DNA of 64,000 nt from Formicarius rufipectus (lineage: Eukaryota > Chordata > Aves > Passeriformes > Formicariidae): NCBI GenBank assembly GCA_013399695.1, contig VXAU01002428.1:2316082-2380081 (forward strand), in the 5' to 3' direction. Below, one piece after another: positions 1 to 10,289 of this stretch. The first letter of the stretch is position 1. Every line of letters starts with the position of its first letter. Below the pieces are notes generated by a model. That model was not told the DNA's origin. It was given only the letters and a program-made list of their open reading frames with translations, and did no database searches. The position numbers were made by a program, and so were the translations under genes.

Positions 1-1054
1 CATTCCATGACTGAATGAATTCAACTTTAATGCTTTTGTACACAAAAAAATAGCCAAGAACAGGTCGGCTCCTGTCACAGAGCAGAGATGCTCACCTGAG
101 TGTCTCAATTCTCAAATAGCATCCTAACCTGCAAACTACCTAAGGCTGAGTTGTGGAAGTGCTAAAAGGTGGTGGAGACAGAAGTGAATTTCTTCTCTTG
201 GTCATGGGTCACCAATGCTAAAAAACAACAAGAAAGGAAAAGACCTGTGTTGAAAAATCCTGATCTATTTTTCAACCAAGTATGTTTTGGGAGGCATCAT
301 CATATCATTTTCCATAGGAGAGTGTTGCTGATCTATGTCCCCTGCTGAAGGACAGGGCAAACAAATGCCATCATGAAACAAAAATGCCTCTTCAATCTCA
401 AGCAGCAGGGATGACAACAGTAATTTTTTAAGGCTTTTCAGGGTGATTTAATGATTTTGATTTGCATTTCTTTATTGGAAGGCTGAAGAATTGTCCTTAC
501 CCCATAAACATGTGTTCCTGATGACATATCCCTCTCAAGAGCTTTTTGGCAGTTTTAAACACATTTATTCCAGCTCTTAGCTAGAGTAAATTCGTGCAGA
601 CCCACTGCAGCCAACACATCTCTGTGAAAAGATGAAGTGTCTGTGAGGTAAAGAGTGGAAATAATACTAAAATGAAATTGTTTTAATGGCTGTGATACTC
701 ATCTAAACCCATGCAGATTTTTTTAGCCATTAGTACTTCTAATTTCACTGGAGTTTTTACAGTAAGAGTACCTCAGAGTCTTTCATCTTGTAGGTAGAAG
801 TGGCAGTAGATTCCATGTATTGTATTGGTGGATGTAGCAAACACATGTCCATTTCAATCCCTAGGGTAATACATTTCTCTTGGGAAAGCAATGCAATATT
901 AGAAAAGTATGATTTTTATAAAGCTCTAATTATATTTTTGCACAGCTCTATTTCTCCAGGGTTAAATTCACATTTATTTGATTACCAAAGTAATCCAGAG
1001 CAAAGTCACACTGTTACGGGATAAATTCCAGGTGGCCAAGGCTACTCCAGCAGA

Positions 1055-1100
1055 GGGAACTGCTTTGAATCCTTGGGAACTGCTTTGAGTCCTCAGGAAC
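1055..1100. repeat. short tandem duplication, period 20
   Basis: The unit GGGAACTGCTTTGAATCCTT at 1,055 is followed directly by a near copy at 1,075 with two or three changes, and then the start of a third unit (AGGAACTT). It is a small local duplication with no visible function. Confidence 0.8.
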
Positions 1101-2019
1101 TTTATAAAAGTTTGAAAACCAAAGTACAAACTTTTCTCTTTCCCTTTACTTGAATGTGTCCTCACTGTGACACTGTAAGGAGACTGTACGAAAAGTTTGA
1201 CATTTCACGAAAAGAAATCTCCAAAGTGTCAGAATTTGACAGCAAGTCCTTTATGGCTTAAAAATCTTTACAGATTCATCATAAAATTTGGGGAAATAGG
1301 GGATTGATATTTTTGCTTTCTTCCTCTAAGTCTTTAAAGGCTTGTGTGAATTGGTCTCAACTTCTGATATGCTCTACCTTATTTTTTTTTTTACTTCAAA
1401 TCTCTTTCTTATCTAGGTTTGTGGTTTGATATCAATATAGAGAATTAAATCCAACGGCCACATTTTAGAAACTCACAAAATGTGAAATCACTGCCATACT
1501 CCAACATCATATCTGTGAAAAAGCACTTTTAGCTTAGGAGCTGGACAGTTGCATCACTCAGCAGCACACCCCGAGATACTCAGGATGCTGTAAAGAAATA
1601 AGTCTGCATCTCTAGGGTGCTCAAACCACAACTCTGTCCTTACTGCAATACAATTCCTGGGAATTTAAGTTGTAGCCACCCACAGACTACCACACTGATC
1701 CAAATTAATTTCTCTATAGATTGGTAATACAATTGCAGCAGGGATGGTCTAAAATCACAAGCAAGAGCAAGTTTGCAGGCTTATGGAGAAGGGAGGTGTG
1801 CTCACATGCCTGAATGCTTGACAATTTTTACTCTATTTGCATTACTTAGTCTAAAAAAAGATAGAGTTACATACAATCTACATACAGTCCGTATCGAGTT
1901 GCATGCATCAAGTGTCTCTTTTTCCAGTAGCTGAGAGATTGATATGCCTTCATAGTACCAATCCTTGACTCACCTACAAAAAGATGGAGATTATTATTGC
2001 TGTATTTTATGCTGTTATC

Positions 2020-2066
2020 TTAGGAATTGATGGGAATTTATAGGAATCATTAGGAATTGATGGGAC
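2020..2066. repeat. short direct duplication, period about 30
   Basis: The block TTAGGAATTGATGGGA occurs at about 2,020 and again at about 2,050. The bases between them (TTTATAGGAATCA) also resemble the unit, so this is a slightly diverged tandem duplication. Confidence 0.75.
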
Positions 2067-4643
2067 TTATACCCTCCCATCCCTAGCCTGTCCCAGACAG
2101 GTCCTCAAGCATGATCATGGGCTGCCCTCAGCCCTATGACCTATGGGAAGGCTGTGGCAGGGTCAGGATCTTGCTCACTGACTACCTCCAGGAGATCAGG
2201 GTCTACACAGATACACTGAGGGACTCATGGCAAACCCATGGCACCATGCCTGGCTATTCTTACTGCACCTGTATGCCCATGCACTGTCATGTATGTCCTC
2301 TCCTGACACATTTCTGAGCCTCAGCTGAGCTCAGTCCCAAGAGCTCTCAGTGGGAGTTGTGCTGACTTAACACTGAGGACAACATTCAGGTGAGGAACTG
2401 CCCTGTTCAGTGTCATCACTTCTGCATTTCCATGTGAAAAATCAACACCTTAGTTTGATCTCACAGCTATATGTTCAGATGCAATTTAAATATAAAAGCA
2501 TAAACCTGGTGTAAAGAAAAGGGTGATGCGCTAATTCTCAGTTTTGATAAAGACTAGCACCATACAGAACTAAAGCTGATCTTCCTATAGATTTACAATC
2601 ATGATACTACACCATTCATAGGCATTGCTTAACTAGTAATTTTCTTTCTGGGATACACAGGGATAACTAATTATGCCATGTTTAGACTGGAAGAGGAACA
2701 AATCCTTTGCAGCAAGAGGAGAACCTGTTCTCAAGTTTATTTCTCTTCCAAGGAGAAGCAGTATTTTTAGCATTGATAATGAAATAACAGACTCAAGATT
2801 TGATCTTTCCATTTAAAACAAAGGTTTCTTTTACTCTTTAGAATATAATAACTTCTTATGGAGATGTCTACAATTCCACAAGAGTAATGGTGAGGGCAGA
2901 CCAGCTCTAGAAAGGAAAGGTTAAAAATAGTGACCACTACAGATTTTAAAATATTCTGTGATAGAAACTTATTTCAAGACAGAGACCAGTACCAGATGAT
3001 GACTTAGCAAGGAAAGGAGAGGAAAGAGAAAGGGCAGCAGTTATTTAGCACCATACAAATACTGCAGTCGTGGCTTTGCAACCTGAGTGTGAGACTGTCA
3101 CAAGAGAGGCAGGCAATGGAAGAACAGAACTTGGTTGGTAAGTCTGGGTCAGGTGCTCCTCAGGCCAGGAGAACTGCTAAGGATGGCATTCCATGGAGAT
3201 GCACCAATTGTTGAAGGCTTCAAAGTATCAAGAACCCATGTAAAATCCAGAGTGAAACTGAGAGCAATGTAACTGACCTTCTGCACATATAATGGTATTT
3301 GGAGCCTGTTGTTTGGTATGTTTGGCTTATTGAAATATTAGTGTCCTATCCTATGTCAAGACACTGTGAGAGCATGGATTTGCTTTTTTGCCACCTATGC
3401 TGCCAAGTGTTTTACCTATATTTTCCCAGGCGTTTGGGAAAAATGAAAAGCTGACCCAGTAAAACATCATTGGTCTGCACTGGTCCACAGGATAAAATTC
3501 AAAACATCAGACTTCCCTTCAGGAGGCCCTTTTAGTGATATATAACCTCTATGTTCTGAGTAGAGATAAAGGAGAGATACAAGTTTCCTCTGACAGCCCA
3601 AATGAGGCTGGAGGTGCTGTAATACCAGAAACAGTCATAAAGTAAAGGAGGTTCTTCAGACCTTATTCTTCCTTCCTTTTGTCACCACCTCTGAAACCCA
3701 AAAGAAACTGGATTGTGTATCACAGAAATTAAAGTTTACACAGATCTAGAAAAAATGAAATGCATGTGATAACAGGAACACATATTGCTCTGTTGTAAGC
3801 AGAATTATCTGGCAGAAAACAAGCATGGTAGTTAAAAGATGTTTCCTACCATGTCATCTGCTCTAGAAATTGCATTTGGTAGTCCACTACCTGAGAACAC
3901 ACAAACAGGAGAGCAGAGACACTTCGAGTGGATGATGACCACAGGGAGAAAAGACCAAAGCCACAGATTTTGTTGCTGATCTGCCCAGACAGAGTGGGAG
4001 GGTTTTGAAGGATCTCTGCCACTTGTACCTTGGGGTCTGAGTATGCACTGAAATGAGAGAGGAGGCACTTTCAGATTGCAAACTCCTTCTCTCCAGTGGT
4101 ATTGTTGGGCAGTGGAGCCTTTTTTTCTTTTTTTTCTGGAAAAGCAAGATCATTTCTGTTCTAGGCTTCCTCCACATTTCTGCCTTTTGATTTTTTTTTT
4201 CCCAGACAAGAGGGAGAGAGACAAATGATGACACAACCTAGCTGAAAATCACTCTATTAAAAATACCAATGATCTCTATTAAAGTACCAAGATGGGGCAG
4301 TTCCTCTGCCCTCTGGATTTCCTTCTTCTTCTGCTGAGTCAGGGAACACGAAGGTGCCAAGAGGCGAACTTTTCCCTGGGCCATGGAACAGGGATGACTG
4401 ATAACATTTTGTCACTGCCACTCTAGTATACCTGCCTGAGTTTTGTTCCCTTGAGCCTCTGGTATCCTGTAGAGTGTTTTAAGTTCCCAAGAGCACACAA
4501 AGTGCTGGCTGGTAGAACAGAGCATTGCTGTCATTGGGAGAGAGGCACTAGTCCTTGATGCTGGTCAGCACAAAAAATGAGATGCCTCAGAGTCTGTAGA
4601 TAGAAATAAGTAGGAAGTAACTAAGAAGCTGGAAGGACTTGAG

Positions 4644-4771
4644 TTTTGTTTTTGTTGGTTTTTTTTCCTGTTTGGTGTTTTTTTGGTTGGTTTTGTTTTG
4701 GTTTTGTTTTGGTTTTTTGTGTTTTTTTTTGTTTGTTTGGTTGGTTGGTTTGTTTTGTTTTGTTTTGTTTT
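4644..4771. repeat. TTTTG/TTGG-rich low-complexity tract
   Basis: About 128 bases consist almost only of T and G on the plus strand, ending in three or four TTTTG units. Open frames through it give artificial Phe/Val/Leu/Gly-rich peptides. There is no target-site duplication or attached retroelement body that would make it a retroposon tail. Confidence 0.9.
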
Positions 4772-6383
4772 AATTCATGGTATTAACTTACTTTTCAAAG
4801 GAATCACAGCAAAGATGAGCCACTGGCAAAGGGAGGGCATGGCGCAGTCTAGAAATGGTTCTGCCTTTCCAGCAGAGTATTGCAGGCTAGAGTGATTTAC
4901 GGGGAAGAATATTCACTGGTTATGGGGCTTTCCACAGAAAGGACATGCAACTGGGTGCCACCGTCGGGAAAAACACAGGCTGCACTACAGTTCTCAGGAC
5001 ACTTCCCTGCTGGCCCTGAGCATTGCTGCAGGTGCAGCTGGAGAGCACGGGGTGCAGTCTGCATCTGGGATGTTTGCAGGTGTTGGGAGGGACATGCTGC
5101 ACTGGGACCACCAGAGACCATGTTCCCTGTCCCCAGCAACCCAGAGGTGAAAGCAGAGTATGTCTGGATGGGGCAGGAACTTGTGGGAGTTTAAAGCAGC
5201 CATCTGTCCTCAGTGAAAGGCAGGGAGTACAAATGGGGTGAGGGCACAGGAGAAGGTGGTACAGGCAGATACCAGCCTGTGCTAAATACGCATGGCTGTC
5301 AGCAGTGCTGCAACGTTCACGTTGCTGAGCACATTCATCATAAGCAACATCCAGTGTTTCTGTGAGTTTCTGCTCCAGAAGGAGAACAAACCCTAACCTA
5401 TTACATCAAATATCTTCAGAATATAACTCAGTGATTGTGAGCAATATGCACAATTTGACCTTGAAACTGCCACCCCATCCTCTGACTATAGCACACTCCT
5501 GGCAGTCAGCTGCCGTGAGACCTGAAGTTAGCTGAAGTGGGACCAATGTCTTAAGAATGATGCAGATGCTCACATAACACACTGATAAGGTACATCCCAT
5601 TATCACTGAAGTGCCAACAGTAAATGCCTACATTTCTGGTGCTAAAAGGATGTTCTGCTACATTTCTTATCACTTATTTGAATGACTGCAGTTGTATTCT
5701 AAGATGCAAACCTGATGTCAGGTTGTAAAAAGTCAGGTGCCTTTGGTATTGTTCTGTTTTCTTTCCCTGGAATACTGTCATTATTAAAGCAGGGATACAA
5801 GCAGAACAGCAGACTGGAAGGGAAGGCCATTCCCATTACAGCAGTAAATGACTTTGGAGACAGAAAAAAAGAAAAAGCTGTTCCTGGGAGTCTCTTCTTG
5901 TACACCATAGAAGAAGAAAACTATACAGATCCAGCCTCATGATGTAATACCACAACATCACCGTGAAGGAGTCATCTCAAAATCTCCAGTTCAATTGGTG
6001 CAAAGCTGTGTGTGAAATGCTCTATAATGCAAACTATTACTGCATTTTCAGTCAGGAAACTCAGAGCTGAATGAATCATGAACAAACCCTGGAAATTCCC
6101 CAAGTATATGCATCATCACCAGGCCAGTCACAAACCATCTGGGCATTGTTGGTGATTAACCCTTTCTGGTCAGGAAACACTGTCCTTGAGTTGGCTGCAG
6201 AGGTACCTTTGATAAAACTTTCTAGTTCTGAAACCCTGAATTTTAGGAAAGATGGATCCAAATTATCATTTACAACCACTGTTTCAGAGGAGAACCATGA
6301 TATTTGTTCTGCAAGTATGAAGACGAATGGAAGGATGTGGCCACTTTAACAAAGTGTAGGAGGAGAGCATGGTTGTTGCATGT

Positions 6384-6401
6384 TACATGTTATAACATGT
6401 A
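6384..6401. other. perfect 18-bp palindrome
   Basis: TACATGTTATAACATGTA equals its own reverse complement over all 18 bases. It could extrude a cruciform or bind a symmetric dimeric factor. No family assignment is possible from sequence alone. Confidence 0.85.
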
Positions 6402-6449
6402 GAGGAAGGAAAAAAGGAAAAGAGCAGTTTAAGGTGGAGAGCAACACAG

Positions 6450-6490
6450 GCATAGCTATACCTATACCTATCCATAGCTATACCTACACC
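6450..6490. repeat. minisatellite-like CTATAC repeat
   Basis: The block CATAGCTATACCTA occurs twice about 22 bases apart, with internal CTATACC units. It is a short imperfect tandem array without other features. Confidence 0.7.
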
Positions 6491-6811
6491 AGGAACTGGA
6501 AGATACCTATTTTTCTTCACTCTTTGCTGCTAGCTAGGGTGAAGATATAATCTGATACTCTGGGAAGGGCATTGCAGGGTTTTTTAGCCCAGAACTGCAA
6601 GGGACTGTGCTGCTCTTTGCTAATAATTCTATCTGTAGTGTCAAAATGCTGCATTTGAAAAAGCTGGCAATTGAAAAAATGATGCAGACTTCTGAGTTCC
6701 TACAAGAAACCTGACACTTTTGGAGGTATGGCTGGGTATCGTGACACAGAGAAGCAAGATAGTGAGCAAAGGAGAGAAGTGCTAGTTTGAAGCACTGCAA
6801 GGTTTTGACTT

Positions 6812-6827
6812 ATGAGAAAATTCTCAT
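6812..6827. other. inverted repeat, 7-bp stem, 2-base spacer
   Basis: ATGAGAA and TTCTCAT are perfect reverse complements separated by AA. The repeat ends one base before the 18-bp palindrome at 6,829-6,846, so two dyads lie side by side. Confidence 0.75.
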
Positions 6828-6828
6828 T

Positions 6829-6846
6829 TTAACAGCATGCTGTTAA
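6829..6846. other. perfect 18-bp palindrome
   Basis: TTAACAGCATGCTGTTAA is a perfect palindrome over 18 bases, centred on GCATGC. It lies about 430 bases from the other 18-bp palindrome at 6,384. A perfect palindrome of this length is expected less than once in a window this size under a uniform-base model. Confidence 0.85.
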
Positions 6847-9408
6847 GGTCTTATCAATCAGTTCCAGGACAGAATCAATATTATCTGCTCTTCCTGCAAA
6901 TCTACACTTAGATGAACAGGAAACTGGCTAAAGAAAGTGAAATAAGTTAATATGCAACAACACCTCCAAAGTATAGTCAGCATATTGGTTTGCATAACCT
7001 TTCATGGAGTAGTTGGACACAAGTCTCTGACTGCAATTGTTGTTGGATCTTGCTCTAATTTGTGTTTTGAGCAAGGACAAGCAATAGCTTAAAATTGTAC
7101 CTTGACAGGTAAAGGGAAGCCCATGGATTTAAGCCTGGGAATCTTTAATAAAATTTATTCTGGTGTACAACTTTGACAGAAAATGAGGTGTCCTTTCAGC
7201 TGTTGTTTCTTGGTCTGAAAATGCCTACAAGCTATGGGGGATTTCAGGGCTATAATGAGGCTACAGAAACACCTTGGCAACAACTCTGGCTATTTTGAAG
7301 GAAAGCATTTTAATGAGAGAGGTCTGAACAATTTTGCTCAGGGAACACTTACTGATCAGAAGCAAGCATGCAGGAACAGGCACTGGCTCCATGACCACAA
7401 CCTTCGCCCCCACCCACAGAAACACAAGGCTATAAATGTCACTCCTGTGGAGTTGTCCTTACCAGCCTGTGTTAGAAATGGGTCCCTAAGGAACAACTCT
7501 GCTATTCACCTGTGTGAACTCTCACATGCAAAGTGAGGGTGATGGCTCGTGTGATACAGCACCAGAGTCACTGGCAGGCTCAGAAGGCGTTGGAAGCACT
7601 GTGTTTTCACAGAAAACTCTATTTTGCTTTCTACAGGCTGCTTGAACAAAAATAGAATCAACTTATGGCCTCCAATTTTCCTCCACAGCTGGAAAAAGCA
7701 GTGGCAGGTTTCCTAGAGGAGCTGGGTCTTTGCATGCACAGACTCCAAATGTCACAAATCCTAACATGAAACAGGGAGGCTGCTTTTCTCTCTTGCCATA
7801 TTCCTCTATTAATGCAAAGAGCAGATACATTCAGCAAGTTATCCTGGAAAAGAGGAGTCACTATCCAGACTGCAGTAATATGTGGAATTTCTTTTCAAAA
7901 GCCTATACAGCCATAGAATTTGATTCAAAAAACCACTGTTGACTTTGAAGGCCACTGAACAAGGACCATAAAAGTAGAATTATAAAAATTCTACAAATAA
8001 AAAAAAAAATCCAGATGTCCTCTTTTAGTATTGGATGATATCTGTCTCTCCTTCTTTTAATCTCCTCAGGCATTTTAATGAATTTGCCAAAAATAGGTTT
8101 GTGCATTGATGTGCAAAAGGCAAAACCAACTTCCCAGTAACACAAATACAAACGGATGGCAAAGTTGTACCTGTAACAATGTAATGGATAGTATTTATAA
8201 AAGCACCAAAACAGGAAGGCATAATTTCAGCTCTCAGCAGGGAAACCCAAGCTGGATGCAGTAGTTGTTGGAGTGTGAATTACCTTTAGGTCTCTCTATG
8301 AGCAATACTGGTTGAAGGGGGAGAGCCTGGTGTCTAGCTGTCAGTATTAGCAGGTGTATGTGTCCATGTTGAGGCAGAGAGAGCACACAGCTGGCTTAAA
8401 CCAGCTGCAGAAACTCCTCCAATGAGCTGCAGCAACCTGGGAGCTCCCACTTTGTGCTGCAGTGGCACTCCACACGTTACCTGAACAGCAGCTGTGGGGT
8501 TGCAGCAGTACTGGCACAGAAAGACACTTCTTTCCAAAGGATGAGTCCGCAGGTGACAGCTCCCATAGTAAAAGTAAAGATATGCTTATAGGCTCTTGGC
8601 ATGGAGTCAAAGTACCTGTGAGCCCCAAAAGTTATTCTGTAACTCTTCCTCTGTAAGAGTTAATCTAATAAATCCTTATGAACCTTTCCTTTTTTGTATC
8701 CTCAGACTCTTATCACTGCTAAAGCAGCACCTTTACTGGCAATAATTTATTACCTTTAAGCAACAGAGGCCTATAATATTTTAGGGGGTTTCTGTGAAGT
8801 TTGTTCTTTTTCTGTGCTGCTGCTTCTAACACGTGCCATCCAGCACAGCTGAATTTCCTTTTTCAGTTATCCAGTCAGGAAGTAAGTACAATAATAAGCG
8901 ATGTATAAGACAATTCCCATGTCCTTGAAATGAACAATTTGTAAATGTCTAATAAATGGAGAATTATACTTCCTTCATAAAAACCCAAGTCTGGAAAGGG
9001 CCTGGGTAGAGTCCTCCCTCTCACTCTTATTTCCCTGAATTTTCCCTCAAATTCCCTACATATTTTTTTTCCCAAAGGAAGATGCATGACAAAATGCAAC
9101 ATGTCTGTGAAAATTCCAGTTTACCCCATAAAAGAGTAAGATTTCCCCTCACCTCAGACGAAACAAATTTTTTTGTTCTGTTTTCTTTCCCAAATTTCCT
9201 CCATTAAAGACATGTTTAAAACAAAAAAAAAATTGAAAGAGAATTTGCTGCTGAAAAGTCTTGTTGGAAAAAACAGTTTGAGATTTTTCAAAACAAACCA
9301 CAAACAGGTAGATAGGAAAAAGAGAAGGCAACATTCCAGTAATTTACAGAATGAGAATAAAAGACTCACTAATAGAGAGATGTGTTATGGTTTCACGGAA
9401 GGTGACCA

Positions 9409-9474
9409 AGAAGGAAGGAAGGAAAGAGAGAAAGAGAAAGAGAGAAAGAGAGAAAGAAAGAGAGAAAGAAAGAG

Positions 9475-9513
<39 letters not shown>

Positions 9514-9551
9514 AAAGAGAGAAAGAGAGAAAGAAAGAAAAGAAAAAAGAA
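9409..9551. repeat. interrupted GAAA/GA purine microsatellite
   Basis: About 140 bases are all purine on the plus strand: GGAA units, then GAAA and GAGA units, then A-rich. An unresolved base (N) lies at 9,552 on its right edge, which suggests an assembly or read problem caused by the repeat. Long Lys/Glu/Arg or Leu/Ser/Phe frames through it are artefacts of the repeat. Confidence 0.95.
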
Positions 9552-9552
9552 N
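9552..9552. other. unresolved base (N)
   Basis: This is the only ambiguous base I noticed. It marks draft-quality sequence at the edge of the purine microsatellite, so the repeat length here should not be trusted. Confidence 0.95.
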
Positions 9553-9889
9553 AATCTGCATTATAATGAACACTAGAAGACTTTTATTAATGAGATCTCT
9601 ACTGCCCAGCTGATAGTACCAGTAAACAAACTGAGGATGGATACTTCAGTTAAGGGTCGGTTCTTCTCCCTTCGGAAGGGAACGGGACTACCTCTACCCC
9701 TAAAAATACCATATGCAGAAGGATTTTCCCATACGTGGCAGGGATGAAACAGCCCAAGAAACCTGGAATTACAAACACGTCCAATAGCGACTTTCCGTTT
9801 CAACTACAGCTCCAGAAACCCTGAACAGCAACACAGAGAGAACAGGGAGGCTGAGAGGCAAGTTGAGTACAGAGAAGTAGGTACAGAAT

Positions 9890-10260
9890 AAAAAAGGAAG
9901 GCATTCCTCCCTGCCGCTGTTCCAGCAGCCCTCCCTCCCGTCCGCAGCAGGGTCGGGGCTCCCCTCTCGTCCCACCGAGATGGGGATGCTCAAGCCCCTG
10001 CCGCCGCGGGCCGAGGGAGCATTTCTGGAGCGCTCTTGCCCTCTGCTGTCCGCGCCGAGCCCCGCGCAGGGGCCGGACACCCCCGAGCGCCATCCCCGAG
10101 CTGCCCCCGGGCAGGAGCGGCAGCGACAGAGCCGGAGCTGGGGGTCCTCAGCCAGGGCATCCCGGCCCAAAGCTTTCCCAGCGGGATCAGCTGGCAACGA
10201 GCGACAGGACACAACGGAGACACGGCGCGGCTTCCCTTTACGGATGATGTACCCAGCCCC
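9890..10260. promoter_or_regulatory. CpG island A
   Basis: A hand count gives about 33 CpG dinucleotides in 9,901-10,260, with G+C near two thirds, whereas the surrounding DNA is AT-rich and CpG-poor. In vertebrates such islands usually mark promoters or other unmethylated regulatory DNA. No TATA box or clear transcription direction was seen. The overlapping open frames on both strands (up to 147 codons) are Ala/Arg/Gly/Pro-rich, as GC-rich DNA gives by chance. A minus-strand match to the CTCF core lies inside it (10,036-10,051). It could instead be part of an unrecognised GC-rich repeat. Confidence 0.75.
10036..10051 (-). promoter_or_regulatory. possible CTCF site (imperfect)
   Basis: The minus strand reads GGACAGCAGAGGGCAA. 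It matches the central AGNRKGGC part of the CTCF core but has mismatches at the flanking CC and at the 3' end. It lies inside CpG island A and points opposite to the better site in island B. Confidence 0.35.
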
Positions 10261-10289
10261 TTACAAAGTGTAATGTGATGTCCTGAGTT

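Larger units (their letters stand above)
1..4643. other. AT-rich unique sequence, no gene recognised
   Basis: No recognisable protein, RNA gene or interspersed repeat was seen in this stretch. The open frames are short (at most about 115 codons) and several contain homopolymer-encoded runs of Lys, such as the minus frame near 4,120-4,200. Two small tandem duplications (1,055 and 2,020) and one minus-strand splice-site pair (96-145) are listed separately. It is probably intergenic or intronic DNA. Confidence 0.6.
4772..9408. other. unique sequence, no gene recognised
   Basis: Open frames reach about 104 codons (4,880-5,194 plus) but overlap several equally long frames on both strands, the usual sign of chance frames in moderately GC-rich DNA. 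No domain, RNA gene or LINE/LTR fragment was recognised. Two perfect 18-bp palindromes and a small tandem repeat near 6.4-6.85 kb are listed separately. Confidence 0.55.

Noticed and set aside
96..145. 50-base minus-strand segment between a CAG acceptor and a CAG/GTGAGC donor
   Set aside because: All three frames contain stops, so it could only be a non-coding exon, and pairs like this arise by chance.
9409..9613. Lys/Glu/Arg-rich 146-codon frame and its minus-strand Leu/Ser/Phe partner
   Set aside because: Both are translations of the purine microsatellite, and the frame includes the N.
9769..10212. 147-codon minus frame in CpG island A
   Set aside because: The Ala/Arg/Gly/Pro composition and equally long overlapping frames on both strands are what stop-poor GC-rich DNA gives by chance.
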